A stretch of DNA of 64,000 bases, taken from assembly GCA_016720655.1 (NCBI GenBank), contig JADKKE010000015.1:1-64000 (forward strand). Direction: 5' to 3'. Positions 19,105-28,562 of this stretch are shown piece after piece. Each line of letters begins with the position of its first letter. Position 1 is the stretch's first letter. The stretch is from Bacteroidota bacterium (lineage in GTDB: Bacteria > Bacteroidota > Bacteroidia > AKYH767-A > 2013-40CM-41-45). Position numbers and translations under genes: made by a program. The notes under the pieces were generated by a model. The model was not told the DNA's origin. It worked only from the letters and a program-made list of their open reading frames with translations, and did no database searches.

Positions 19105-19887
19105 CTAAAGGTCATTATGATCCATCGGTGCCGGTTCCGGAATTCTAACTTCCGATTTTACCGGAATGCCACCTTCGGAAATAGCAAATGACGATTGACT
19201 ATCAGATAGTGATTGCGAATTTACAGGCTCCTTTGATTCTATGAAAGCAGTTCCTGCATTTGTAATTTCATACGACCCTTTTTTACGGGCTCCTGTGAAA
19301 CGGATCAGTCCGAATTTCTTGAGAGAAGATACATAACGGGCTCCTGTTACACCACCCACTCCGGTGAGATTGAAAAGTTCGGAAGCTCTGAGGGATTTGT
19401 TGTTATACAAATGAACCATCATCAAAACCTGTTTCCGAAGGTTCGGTGCGTTCAAGGCAACTTGTCCGGGGAAAGCTCTCCAGCGATCATACAAAACATC
19501 CAAATCAAATTGAGTGGATGGATCAAATGATGCAGAATGGTTCTTTAAAGTATCATTGTAAGGACTTAGATATTCATTTCCAGAGATTCCAGGATCATTA
19601 CCGGTAGAAATTGCCGTATCTGTTCTTTTTCTCAGACGGTCATTCAACTGGAGCATATTGCCATTGATCAACTGCAACTCCTCAATCCGGATGTGCAAAT
19701 CGTCGATAATCTTTTGCAGATCATCTACTCTTTTCAGCATTTTCCCATTTCTGATCATCAAATGATTGTATTGATGATACAATTCCTCATTTTCATTCGT
19801 TAATTGACCTATCAGTTTTTGCTGATTTTCTACTTTCAGTTGCAGGTTTTCAATAGTCATTTGTGAATCAGTGTGTTCTGAGGACAT
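19105..19887 (-). CDS. Coiled-coil protein with winged-helix-like C-terminal domain
   Basis: A 260 aa protein. Residues about 10-95 are a heptad-rich coiled coil (IENLQLKVENQQKLIGQLTN and onward). Residues about 130-215 look like a winged helix: RKQVLMMVHLYNNKSLRASE, LFNLTGVGGVTGARYVSSLK, KFGLIRFTGARKKGSYEIT. That pattern matches MarR/PadR-like DNA-binding domains in which the last strand ends GSYEITNAG. The C-terminal 45 residues are Ser-rich and probably disordered. Likely a DNA-binding regulator that dimerises by the coiled coil; targets unknown. It stands alone. Confidence 0.6.
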   Translation of the reverse strand: MSSEHTDSQMTIENLQLKVENQQKLIGQLTNENEELYHQYNHLMIRNGKMLKRVDDLQKIIDDLHIRIEELQLINGNMLQLNDRLRKRTDTAISTGNDPGISGNEYLSPYNDTLKNHSASFDPSTQFDLDVLYDRWRAFPGQVALNAPNLRKQVLMMVHLYNNKSLRASELFNLTGVGGVTGARYVSSLKKFGLIRFTGARKKGSYEITNAGTAFIESKEPVNSQSLSDSQSSFAISEGGIPVKSEVRIPEPAPMDHNDL

Positions 19888-20000
19888 CTTTTGCTATTAT
19901 TTAAAGTTTTATTGATGCTATAAATGTAGAGCAGATATTTAGATGTGCAAGGGGTTTTGGAAATAATTTCGGGTTCAAATTGAGAGGCGCCGGGAAATTG

Positions 20001-20032
20001 GGTACCAGGTATTAGGTACCAGGTACCAGGTG
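20001..20032. repeat. GGTACCAGGTATTAGG repeat array, left of second S23 gene
   Basis: GGTACC-AGGTATTA-GGTACC-AGGTACC-AGGTG. An inverted array is at 20579-20620. Confidence 0.8.
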
Positions 20033-20212
20033 TCCGTGCATTAGAATTATGCGGAATGTTATTAAATGGGGTAAAAATCCTGAAAGATCTGGTAGATCGA
20101 CTTTATTAAAGTGTAGACTACCCTATTCTCAAAATCTCTTAATAAATGTGTCTTTTTCGAGTAAAATTCAACTTTTTTGATGTTCGGGTGTAGACAAAGA
20201 GAAAAAATAATT

Positions 20213-20563
20213 ATGAATAGGTTTAAAGAACTTATAGTTTGGCAAAAGTCTATCGAATTGGCTACAGAAGTATATCAGCTCACAAAATCATTTCCTTCTG
20301 ATGAACGATTTGGACTTGTCTCACAAATGAACAGAAGTGGTGTCTCTATTCCTTCAAATATTGCAGAAGGGTCCGGAAGAAATTCAAATAAGGAATTCGT
20401 GCACTTTCTAGGAATCGCTACCGGATCAGCTTCTGAATTGGAAACACAATTGGTGATTTCCAAAAACTTAAAATTTGGTGACGCAATTCAAATCAATTCA
20501 CTGATTGACAAAATCACTTCTGTACAAAACATGCTTCATCGATTGAAAGCATCATTAAAATGA
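20213..20563 (+). CDS. Four-helix-bundle protein (S23 family), second copy
   Basis: A 116 aa protein beginning MNRFKELIVWQKSIELATEV, the canonical opening of this family (F..L.VWQKS..LA), followed by QMNRSGVSIPSNIAEGSGRN and EFVHFLGIATGSASELETQL. It is quite different in sequence from the copy at 18560, so the two are not a recent duplication. Inverted GGTACC arrays flank it. Function is unknown, as for the family. Confidence 0.9.
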   Translation: MNRFKELIVWQKSIELATEVYQLTKSFPSDERFGLVSQMNRSGVSIPSNIAEGSGRNSNKEFVHFLGIATGSASELETQLVISKNLKFGDAIQINSLIDKITSVQNMLHRLKASLK

Positions 20564-20578
20564 CGGAACCTTTTTAAC

Positions 20579-20620
20579 TGGTACTTGGTGCCTGGTACCT
20601 GGTACCTAATACCTAATACC
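20579..20620. repeat. GGTACCTAATACC repeat array, right of second S23 gene
   Basis: Reverse-complement relation to 20001-20032 (CTGGTACCTGGTACCTAATA and onward). Confidence 0.8.
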
Positions 20621-20692
20621 ATCAAGCAAATACCTAGCAACAAGCACCTGGCTACTTTCATTTAGCTCCCCAAATCCCTACTTTCGCATGCT

Positions 20693-21658
20693 ATGCAACT
20701 CCTCACTCCCACCCATTTCCCTGATTACGAACTGATCGACTGTGGGAATTTTGAAAAGATGGAAAGATTCGGGAAATACATCACAATTCGCCCTGAACCT
20801 CAGGCGGTTTGGGATCCGAAGTTGTCAAGGAGAGAGTGGGAGAAAACAGCGCATGTCATTTTTGAATCCAGATCGAGTTCATCAGGAACGTGGAGAGCAC
20901 TTAGGGATATGCCCGAGCGTTGGGTGATTGAATACCCTTTGGCAAACCAAAAGTCAGAAGGTAAAAGTCAAAAGGTTGCTGACGCTCCGTCACCCGTCCC
21001 CCGTCCCTCGTCACCTTCAACAACGTCCCCCGTCCCCCGTCCCTCGTCCCTTTCTTTCAGATTAGCTCTCACTTCTTTCAAACACGTCGGCATATTCCCT
21101 GAGCAAGCTTGCAACTGGGATTACATTGCCGAAAGTATTTCCTCTTTAAAAACAGAACAGCCGAAAGTCTTGAATTTGTTTGCCTACACCGGCGGTGCTT
21201 CGCTTGCTGCAAAAGCTGCCGGTGCGGACACAATTCACCTTGATTCAGTAAAACAGGTTGTTACCTGGGCAAGAGAAAATATGGAATTGAGCAAACTAAG
21301 CGATATCCGTTGGGTAGTCGAGGATGCACTCACTTTTGTAAAACGCGAAGTAAAGCGAGGAAAAAAATACCAGGGAATTATTCTCGATCCTCCGGCATAC
21401 GGACATGGTACCGATGGAGAGCGCTGGAAGCTGGAGGATTCGATCAATGAAATGATGAAACTGGTAAAGTCTCTACTCGATGAACAAGAACATTTTCTCA
21501 TCCTGAATACATACTCACTCGGTTTCTCTTCACTCATCATCGAGAATCTTTTATCCGGAGCCAAAGGCCTGAACACGGGTGAACTCTACCTTCAAGCCAC
21601 TTCCGGGCATAAACTGCCATTGGGTGTTTTTGGTCGATATATGAAGAGCATTGAATAG
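20693..21658 (+). CDS. RlmI-like class I SAM-dependent methyltransferase with an in-frame repeat insertion
   Basis: A 321 aa protein. SAM motif I is VLNLFAYTGGASLAAKAAGA and the acidic loop is HLDSVKQVV. The catalytic motif is IILDPPAYGHG, the (N/D)PPY type of base methyltransferases acting on rRNA. The N-terminal part (LTPTHFPDYELIDCGNFEKM) matches the family. About residues 87-122 are an insertion encoded by GGGACG-type repeats (SPVPRPSS twice) between the N-terminal domain and the SAM domain. This is where an inter-domain linker would tolerate it. The reading frame is kept. Probably a functional rRNA m5C methyltransferase. Confidence 0.82.
   Translation: MQLLTPTHFPDYELIDCGNFEKMERFGKYITIRPEPQAVWDPKLSRREWEKTAHVIFESRSSSSGTWRALRDMPERWVIEYPLANQKSEGKSQKVADAPSPVPRPSSPSTTSPVPRPSSLSFRLALTSFKHVGIFPEQACNWDYIAESISSLKTEQPKVLNLFAYTGGASLAAKAAGADTIHLDSVKQVVTWARENMELSKLSDIRWVVEDALTFVKREVKRGKKYQGIILDPPAYGHGTDGERWKLEDSINEMMKLVKSLLDEQEHFLILNTYSLGFSSLIIENLLSGAKGLNTGELYLQATSGHKLPLGVFGRYMKSIE
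20985..21053. repeat. CGTCCC repeat array inside the methyltransferase gene
   Basis: CGTCCCCCGTCCCTCGTC units in two blocks, read in frame as Pro/Ser/Arg-rich peptide. Preceded by AAAAGTCAGAAGGTAAAAGT, another short repeat. Confidence 0.85.
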
Positions 21659-21848
21659 ATTTCACACGATGATAGAAAAGGCCGAAAGCCTTCATTCCTT
21701 GCGCCTTTTGCGGCTTTTCAAGGAATCAAGATCCTGAAATATAAATCCCGTTTTTTTAACAAAGTTTCACAGAAAATAAGCGCATCAAAATTTCGTTGCT
21801 TACGTATATTTGTATTTCCCCAAAACCCCTTATTCCAAGCACCTTTCG

Positions 21849-24800
21849 ATGCAAGATAATTACCAATTACTGATTCAAAAACTGGATGCTTTCATCCGGA
21901 AATATTACAAGAACCAATTTGTAAAAGGAGCGATCTATGCCTTTACGCTAAGCCTTGCTTTTTATTTGCTCGTTACCACTCTTGAATATGTAGGACATTT
22001 CAGTACTACACTCCGAACTGTTTTGTTTTATTCCTTCATCGGAGGGATTCTTTTTATTCTTGGCAGATTTGTCATCATTCCACTTCTTCACCTGTACAGA
22101 ATAGGAAAACTGATTTCTCACGAACAGGCTGCAGAAATTATCGGGAAGCATTTTTCGAATGTCGAGGATAAGTTGTTGAATGTATTGCAGCTCAGAAAGC
22201 AGGCTGAAGAGGGACGGGGGACGAGGGACGAGGGGCGGATCGGCGAGAACAACTTTCATACGGAATTGATCGATGCGAGTATTAACCAAAAAGCAGAAGA
22301 ACTCAAGCCTATTCCATTTGTAAGTGCAATAAATATTGGCGACAACAAACGTTATGCGCGTTATGCATTGATTCCTTTGCTGGTTCTTGTAGTCATTCTT
22401 TTTACTGCTCCTTCATTGATCAAAGACAGTACAAAACGTTTGCTTGAACACGGTACGTATTTTGAAAAACCGGCTCCTTTTGTTTTTGAAATCCTCAACA
22501 AAGATTTAAAAACAATTCAACAACAGGATTTTCAACTCGACATTCTGGTCAAAGGAAAAGAAGTTCCTGCCGAAGCATTCATTGAAATTGGAGATAATCA
22601 GTTCAAACTTGACAAAGAAAACCTGAGCAACTTCCATTATACTTTCCGGAATATTCAAAAGACAGAAAGCTTCCGGCTTTTCGCCGATGGATTTTATTCT
22701 CCGGAATATACACTCGAAGCATTGCCCAATCCTGTACTCATGAATTTCCAGGTGAGCCTGGCTTATCCTGCTTATTTGCACAAACAAGACGAGAACCTTG
22801 ACAATACAGGAGATCTTGTTATTCCGGCAGGAACGAAAGTGAGTTGGACGTTTAATACACAGAATACTGAAGCTATTCGGATGGCTTTCCAGGATACTGC
22901 GCTTTCTCTGAAACGAATTGGCGAAAATGCCTTTAGTTATTCCCGAAAATTTTCACGTAACGATGGCTATACAGTCACCACGAGCAATGCTTTCCTGAGC
23001 AATAAAGATTCCATGCATTTTGGAATTTCAGTGGTACCCGATATGTATCCAAGTATTTCTGTTGAACAACAAAAAGATTCTTTTTCTACAAAGCGTTCAT
23101 TCTTCAAAGGTCTCATTAAAGACGATTACGGTTTTACAAAACTGTCATTCACCTACCGATTCCTGAAAACTACTGATTCGAGTGCCAATAAAAACAAAAC
23201 ATATTCCGAAAATATTCCTTTCAACAGAAACAATACAAGCGATCAGTTTTTCTACTATTGGGATTTATCAAATGTGAATATTGATGCCGGTGATGAACTG
23301 GAATTTTATTTCGAGGTTTCCGATAATGATGGACTTGTAGGCCCGAAAACAACACGTTCGCAGACTCAGATCTTCAAAGCTCCTTCCTTAAAAGAAATTG
23401 CAGAAAACACCGAGAAGAATAATGAATCGATAAAAAATGATCTGAAAGAAAGTATTGCTCAGGCCAAAGCTTTACAAAAAGATTTGAACGAACTCACCAA
23501 GAAACTTCTGGATAAAAAGGAAATGACCTGGGAGGAAAAGAAAAAAGCAGAAGACCTTTTGAAGAAACAGGAGGAACTCGAAAAGAAACTGGCTGAGCTC
23601 CGTGCCAAGAATGAAAAGAAAAATAAAGAAGAACAGGAGTATAAAAAGCAGAGCGAAGACATCCTGCAAAAGCAACAGCAGTTGCAATCGCTGATGGATA
23701 AGCTCATGACTCCGGAAATGAAAAAGCTGATGGAAGAACTCCAGAAGCTGATGGAGAAAGTCGACAAGAACCAAATGCAGGAACAGTTGAGTCAGATGAA
23801 ACTCGACAACAAAGATCTTCAGAAAGAACTTGAACGTACCATTGAGTTGTTCAAGAAAATGGAATTCGAACAAAAGCTGGATGAAAATATTGAAAAGCTT
23901 AATGAGCTTGCAAAAAAACAAGATGAGCTTTCAAAAAAATCGGAAGAAAAAAATGCCGACAGCAAAGATCTGAAAGACAAGCAGGATGAACTGAACAAAG
24001 AATTTGAAGACTTCAAGAAAGACATGGATGAACTGGCGAAGAAGAATGATGCTCTTGAAGAAAAGCAGGACTTGCCAAATACAGAAGAACAACAAAAAGA
24101 CATTCAGAGTGAAATGCAAAACAGTTCTGAATCTTTAGACAGCAAGAAAAACAGCAAAGCATCGAAGTCTCAAAAAAATGCGGCCAAAAAAATGGATGAG
24201 ATGGCGCAGCAGATGAGCAAGATGCAACAACAAATGGAAGAAGAACAGGCGGAAGAAGACATGCAGGCGATGCGTGCGCTTCTAGAAAACCTCTTGCGCC
24301 TGTCGTTCGACCAGGAAAAACTAATGCAGGACTTGCGCACCATTGATATCAACAACCCGCAGTATTTGAAGCTGAGTCAGCAACAACGGAAACTGAAAGA
24401 CGATGCAAAAATGATTGAAGACTCTCTTTTTGCATTGAGTAAAAGAGTCATCCAGATCCAAAGTAAAGTCAACCAGGAAATCAGCGCGATCAACCTGAAC
24501 ATGGAAGAAGCGATGGATAATCTTGAAGATCGTTCTGTTCCGCAGGCAAGAAGTCGTCAGCAGTTTGTGATGACTGCCGTGAACAATCTCACCTTGTTAT
24601 TGAGCGAAGCACTGCAACAAATGCAACAGCAACAAGCCAATGCCAAGCCATCGGCTTCATGCAAGAAACCGGGCAATAAAAATCCATCCTTATCCCAGCT
24701 CCGGAAGATGCAGGAAGAGCTGAACAAGAACATGCAAAAAGCCAAGGAGCAGATGAAAAAAGATGGCAACAAACCGGGCAAACCGCCGGGCAAAGCCGGA

Positions 24801-25241
24801 GAACAGGGTAACAGCATGAGCGAACAGTTGGCGAAAATGGCTGCAGAACAGGAATACATCCGCAACGAATTGCAAAAACTTAATCTTGAGGAAAATAAGG
24901 ACGGCAAAAACTCCCTTGGAAACCTTCAGGATGTGGCCAATCGCATGGAGGAAACGGAGAAAGATATCGTAAATCGGATGATTTCTGAGGAAACCCTGAA
25001 GCGTCAGCAGGACATCCTTACCCGCCTCCTGGAGAGTGAGAAAGCAGAGCGTGAAAGGGATCAGGATGAGCAGCGTAAGTCGGAAGAAGCAAAAAATTTA
25101 CAGCATCGTAACCCTACCGAATTTGAGGAGTATAAAAGATTAAAGTTAAAGGAAATGGAGTTATTGCGGACTGTTCCGCCTTCCCTCAATTCCTACTATA
25201 AACAGAAGGTTAACGATTATTTCCAATCACTTGAAAAATAG
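21849..25241 (+). CDS. DUF4175-family membrane protein with very long coiled coil
   Basis: A 1130 aa protein from ATG 21849. Two transmembrane helices occur at about residues 20-80 and a third near 170-190 (YALIPLLVLVVILFTAPSL). A periplasmic or extracellular beta-rich region follows (about 200-500), then a Lys/Glu/Gln-rich coiled coil over most of 530-1100. This order is typical of Bacteroidota DUF4175 proteins. Role unknown; a scaffold or envelope function is plausible. A repeat-derived insert (EGRGTRDEGR, about 121-130) lies between the second and third helices. The stop is close to the start of the next gene, so they are probably one operon. Confidence 0.8.
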   Translation: MQDNYQLLIQKLDAFIRKYYKNQFVKGAIYAFTLSLAFYLLVTTLEYVGHFSTTLRTVLFYSFIGGILFILGRFVIIPLLHLYRIGKLISHEQAAEIIGKHFSNVEDKLLNVLQLRKQAEEGRGTRDEGRIGENNFHTELIDASINQKAEELKPIPFVSAINIGDNKRYARYALIPLLVLVVILFTAPSLIKDSTKRLLEHGTYFEKPAPFVFEILNKDLKTIQQQDFQLDILVKGKEVPAEAFIEIGDNQFKLDKENLSNFHYTFRNIQKTESFRLFADGFYSPEYTLEALPNPVLMNFQVSLAYPAYLHKQDENLDNTGDLVIPAGTKVSWTFNTQNTEAIRMAFQDTALSLKRIGENAFSYSRKFSRNDGYTVTTSNAFLSNKDSMHFGISVVPDMYPSISVEQQKDSFSTKRSFFKGLIKDDYGFTKLSFTYRFLKTTDSSANKNKTYSENIPFNRNNTSDQFFYYWDLSNVNIDAGDELEFYFEVSDNDGLVGPKTTRSQTQIFKAPSLKEIAENTEKNNESIKNDLKESIAQAKALQKDLNELTKKLLDKKEMTWEEKKKAEDLLKKQEELEKKLAELRAKNEKKNKEEQEYKKQSEDILQKQQQLQSLMDKLMTPEMKKLMEELQKLMEKVDKNQMQEQLSQMKLDNKDLQKELERTIELFKKMEFEQKLDENIEKLNELAKKQDELSKKSEEKNADSKDLKDKQDELNKEFEDFKKDMDELAKKNDALEEKQDLPNTEEQQKDIQSEMQNSSESLDSKKNSKASKSQKNAAKKMDEMAQQMSKMQQQMEEEQAEEDMQAMRALLENLLRLSFDQEKLMQDLRTIDINNPQYLKLSQQQRKLKDDAKMIEDSLFALSKRVIQIQSKVNQEISAINLNMEEAMDNLEDRSVPQARSRQQFVMTAVNNLTLLLSEALQQMQQQQANAKPSASCKKPGNKNPSLSQLRKMQEELNKNMQKAKEQMKKDGNKPGKPPGKAGEQGNSMSEQLAKMAAEQEYIRNELQKLNLEENKDGKNSLGNLQDVANRMEETEKDIVNRMISEETLKRQQDILTRLLESEKAERERDQDEQRKSEEAKNLQHRNPTEFEEYKRLKLKEMELLRTVPPSLNSYYKQKVNDYFQSLEK
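22209..22240. repeat. GGGACG repeat array inside the DUF4175 gene
   Basis: GGGACGGGGGACGAGGGACG and the next bases, read in frame as Gly/Arg/Asp/Glu-rich peptide. Orientation is opposite to the array in the methyltransferase gene. Confidence 0.85.
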
Positions 25242-25251
25242 TTCACTAGAT

Positions 25252-25668
25252 ATGTCCGTGGACGGAGAAAGCCAAACTTTGAAACTACAATCAAACCCCG
25301 ATAGTATATCTGTCGTCGAACGGATGATCGACGATGTGCGCAGCAAATACAATGTTAGCGAGGACATGTTTGGTAACATGCTGGTGGCAGTGACGGAAGC
25401 CGTTACAAATGCCATTTATCATGGCAACAAATCGGATCCTCATAAAAACATCAGTGTTTCCTTCGCCCACAATCACAACGCAATCACCGTTACGATTGCT
25501 GATGAAGGTCCGGGTTTCGATTATTATAATCTCCCCGACCCAACTTCTCCTGAAAATCTTGAGAAAGAATGTGGACGTGGTATTTTCCTGATGAAACACC
25601 TCACAGATCAACTGATCTTTTCAGAAAATGGAAGAGTCGTTGAAATGAACTTCAAGCTCGCAAATTAA
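25252..25668 (+). CDS. RsbW-like anti-sigma / histidine-kinase-type ATPase
   Basis: A 138 aa single HATPase_c_2 domain. The N box is TEAVTNAIYHGN, G1 is DEGPGFD and G2 is GRGIFLMKHLTD, all intact, so ATP binding is expected. Such proteins bind and inhibit sigma factors or phosphorylate anti-anti-sigma factors. No sigma factor or STAS partner is encoded nearby. I chose ATG 25252, 10 bp after the DUF4175 stop; a TTG at 25231 overlapping that gene is the alternative. The order DUF4175, ATPase, ybeY is a common Bacteroidota arrangement. Confidence 0.85.
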   Translation: MSVDGESQTLKLQSNPDSISVVERMIDDVRSKYNVSEDMFGNMLVAVTEAVTNAIYHGNKSDPHKNISVSFAHNHNAITVTIADEGPGFDYYNLPDPTSPENLEKECGRGIFLMKHLTDQLIFSENGRVVEMNFKLAN

Positions 25669-25761
25669 TAAAGTCAAAATACGTTTTGGTTAGACGGAAA
25701 AGAGGGAGACGAAAGTTTTTCCTCTTTTTTTGTGAAGAGTAAATGGTGAAGAGTGTGTGCA

Positions 25762-26670
25762 TTAATGATTCATTTTTCCATGCACTATAATTCCGGCACG
25801 GATTCCCTGAAAAGGGAAATCATGCAAACCCCATTGATACCAGAGTTTGTAATCGATATGCTTTTGTTTCACTTTAAAAACCGCGCGATACACCATCGGT
25901 TGATCACCATTATTAAAATAGCCTGAATAGCCGCCAAACTGCTGAGCAATCGAAATCTTTTTGGAACTGAAATCAAGACCAATTCCATAGAGCACTGCAT
26001 CGTTTTGCAAATGCTGAATATCGTAAGTTTGATAGGAATAAAATCCTCCCATAAAGTAAGGACGAAGAGCGAATTCCTTTTCTTTATTGATTACAATGTT
26101 TTTTCCAAACGAAAGATCGAAGAAATACCCGGCAGCATCGGTGTAGCGTGCATCACGCAATCGTGTACCGGAAGCAGAGCGAAAGGCTAGTTCCAGACTG
26201 ATGTCCGGCCATGTGCTTTTATCTTTTAGAATCGAAATGTGCATGGAAAAATAAATATCTCCGCCTGCACTTCCTTTTCCGCTTCGGGTGCGGGCTGCGC
26301 GTACATCACGGGTGATGGTATCTGTTTCAAAAAATTCTATCGGGACAACATACATTTCCAGACCAACTTTATCCTGATGCAATGGAATATACACTCTTGA
26401 AAACAGGTCTGTGGTTTTATCACCAGTACTAAATTGGTATCCTGCCAATTGCTCCACCTGAATTTCATCCGAAAGCCTCCCATTCTGAATGTCCGGAACA
26501 GGCAAAGCATTGGGTCCCATGAATGCAGAAGAAATGGTCATGTACTGCTCCCAGCTTGTATGTCCGTCCCACTGATGAATAGCATTCCACCAACTGAAAT
26601 CTTCGCCGGTCTGCGCTGCAAGAGCGCACGGAAAGATGAGTAGTAAGAATGTCTTCAGAATTCGCTGCAT
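25762..26670 (-). CDS. Secreted or outer-membrane protein of unknown function
   Basis: A 302 aa protein from ATG 26670, chosen because MQRILKTFLLLIFPCALAAQ is a clear signal peptide; upstream codons in frame are non-coding. The mature part alternates strands with many aromatic residues (FALRPYFMGGFYSYQTYD, IDYKLWYQWGLHDFP) and suggests an outer-membrane beta-barrel. No family recognised. It is convergent with the ATPase gene and divergent from ybeY. Confidence 0.65.
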   Translation of the reverse strand: MQRILKTFLLLIFPCALAAQTGEDFSWWNAIHQWDGHTSWEQYMTISSAFMGPNALPVPDIQNGRLSDEIQVEQLAGYQFSTGDKTTDLFSRVYIPLHQDKVGLEMYVVPIEFFETDTITRDVRAARTRSGKGSAGGDIYFSMHISILKDKSTWPDISLELAFRSASGTRLRDARYTDAAGYFFDLSFGKNIVINKEKEFALRPYFMGGFYSYQTYDIQHLQNDAVLYGIGLDFSSKKISIAQQFGGYSGYFNNGDQPMVYRAVFKVKQKHIDYKLWYQWGLHDFPFQGIRAGIIVHGKMNH

Positions 26671-26746
26671 GCCTGAGAATCTTTTTTTCAAATGTACAAA
26701 GGTCTGGCACATTTCATTTGTATTTTCGTGCCATAGAATCCGACAA

Positions 26747-27165
26747 ATGAACATACATTTTTTCAAAGAAGAAGTAAAATTTCGACTGCTACACCAGGAT
26801 GGGCTCAGAAAATGGATCATCAAAGCGATTCGTTCGGAGGGATACCAACTGGAAAACCTCAATATCATCTTTTGCAGCGACAAAAACTTTTGCAGATGAA
26901 CAAGGATTACCTGCAGCACAATTATTACACAGACATCATCACATTCGATCTTTCTTCTGTGAAGAAGATCGTTGAAGGTGATATTTTTATTTCTGTTGAA
27001 ACAGTGTTGACAAATTCCAAACGATTTAAAACCACTTTTCAGGATGAATTGCATCGTGTGATGATCCATGGTGTGCTTCATCTGCTCGGTTATTCCGACA
27101 AGAATCCAAAAGCGCAGGCCTTGATGAAGAAGATGGAGGATAAGTGGCTGGATAAGCGGGGTTGA
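26747..27165 (+). CDS. ybeY: Endoribonuclease YbeY, one frame break
   Basis: YbeY is a zinc-dependent RNase for 16S rRNA 3' maturation and ribosome quality control. The start MNIHFFKEEVKFRLLHQDGL to IIFCSDKNF is in one frame, then a stop follows at 26905. An indel near 26885-26893 restores the family sequence (LLQMNKDYLQHNYYTDIITF) to the end. The metal motif is HRVMIHGVLHLLGYSD; the third ligand is Asp-containing, as in many Bacteroidota YbeY. About 139 aa in total. The break sits at a TTTT run, so an error is likely. Confidence 0.88.
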
Positions 27166-27188
27166 GAAGGTTGGTCCGATTGCTGATG

Positions 27189-27557
27189 CGTTTTTAAAAC
27201 CGCAGAGATCACAGAGATTTTTCCGCGAAGGTCGCAGAGAAGCGTACACAATCTTTGCGCTCTTTGCGGTTAAACCTTTGCGTCCTCTGCGAGAAAATTA
27301 TTATTTTTTTATTGCTAAAGTGTTTTTAAACCGCAGAGATCACAGAGATTTTTCCGCGAAGGTCGCAGAGAAGCGTACACAATCTTTGCGCGCTTTGCGG
27401 TTAAAACTTTGCGAGCTTTGCGAGAAAATTATTTTTTTGTATTGCCATGGCGTTTTTAAACCGCAGAGATCACAGAGTTTTTTCCGCGAAGGTCGAAGAG
27501 AAGCGTACACAATCTTTGCGCGCTTTGCGGTTCAAACTTTGCGAGCTCTGCGAGAAC
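27189..27557. repeat. Three tandem ~130 bp units of the GCAAAG/CGCAGAG repeat family
   Basis: Units start at 27201, 27332 and 27462 (CCGCAGAGATCACAGAGAT) with a period of 130-131 bp. Each unit carries GCGCTTTGCGG-type words in the opposite sense, so each can fold back. No coding content. Confidence 0.85.
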
Positions 27558-27584
27558 TAAAACCCCTTAAATCCCCGGATGCAC

Positions 27585-28562
27585 CTAGAAATGATTCCAC
27601 AAAACCGCCCCGATAAAAATCCAAAGCATCAGCTCCGCAGCCCACAGTCTCTTTTTTGCCGAAACAAAATAATAAGCATAGAACACTGCCAGAGGAATTG
27701 ACAGCGATACAAAATGAATCCAGGCAATTTTATGTATGAGCAGAATGGCAGCACCATTGATCAGGAGAAAGAAAAAAACAATCTGCTGATACGTTCGTGT
27801 TCTGATGATGTTCTTGAAATAATTACTCCGGAGTTTGACAAGAGAAAACAAGAGCAATGCACCCATCACCACGAGCAATACCTGTTCGGCCGGACTAATA
27901 ACAAGATTTAATTGCGGCCAAAGGTGTTTGAATTTTCCGATGTACTCCTTCCAAAAAACGATCAACTGCTGTTTCCAGAAAAAATAAACGCTGACAAAAA
28001 AATACGGAAGAAAAAACGCGATGAACATCACCAGCCATTCTCTTGAGCTAAAAGGCCGGAGCAAACTCACTGCGAGCAGCAACAGAATATAGACAGGAAG
28101 AGCAGGAAGATAAAGCAAGGCAGCGATTGCAAGTAAAAAGGCGCTGTCGAACAAGCCCTTAACAGGCGATTCATTTTTAAACAAAGAAAAGATCTTGTCG
28201 AAGACTCGTAAAAAAATCAGGTTAACAACATGGACAGGGTGAATTTCCAGAAATGTTGCCGATGCCGAAATCACCAGGACGAAACAGAGCGAAGGCAAAT
28301 AAGAGTTCTTGTACAAAACTTCATGCTTGTTGAGCAGTAAGTTGAGGTAGATCGCTTGCAGACTGATCATTCCTCCGAAAATCAGGAAGCGGAGAAAGGA
28401 AGGCATGGCTTCCATGAAACCGGCTATCAGTCCCCACAAAGGCATCACGGTTTCGTCGTGCGACACCGGCATGTTCATGGCCCTTTGTCCCCATAAGATC
28501 AAGACGATGAAGGGAATAACAATAAGGGCTGCCGGTTGCGGGGATTTAAAAAAGCGAATCAT
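27585..28562 (-). CDS. DUF6427-family multi-pass membrane protein
   Basis: A 325 aa protein with about nine transmembrane helices. The opening MIRFFKSPQPAALIVIPFIV and the segment LYKNSYLPSLCFVLVISA match the Bacteroidota DUF6427 family. Members sit next to a tiny DUF6341 gene and purD or glycosyltransferase genes, as here. Function unknown; the shape suggests a transporter or lipid-linked transferase. Divergent from the small gene at 28642, with about 80 bp between starts. Confidence 0.75.
   Translation of the reverse strand: MIRFFKSPQPAALIVIPFIVLILWGQRAMNMPVSHDETVMPLWGLIAGFMEAMPSFLRFLIFGGMISLQAIYLNLLLNKHEVLYKNSYLPSLCFVLVISASATFLEIHPVHVVNLIFLRVFDKIFSLFKNESPVKGLFDSAFLLAIAALLYLPALPVYILLLLAVSLLRPFSSREWLVMFIAFFLPYFFVSVYFFWKQQLIVFWKEYIGKFKHLWPQLNLVISPAEQVLLVVMGALLLFSLVKLRSNYFKNIIRTRTYQQIVFFFLLINGAAILLIHKIAWIHFVSLSIPLAVFYAYYFVSAKKRLWAAELMLWIFIGAVLWNHF

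Noticed and set aside
18560..20563. Diversity-generating retroelement accessory (Avd-like) genes
   Set aside because: No DGR-type RT or template/variable repeat pair; the only RT is a retron type 30 kb away.
27189..27557. Possible CRISPR array (130 bp repeats)
   Set aside because: Units are fully repeated and too long, without spacers.
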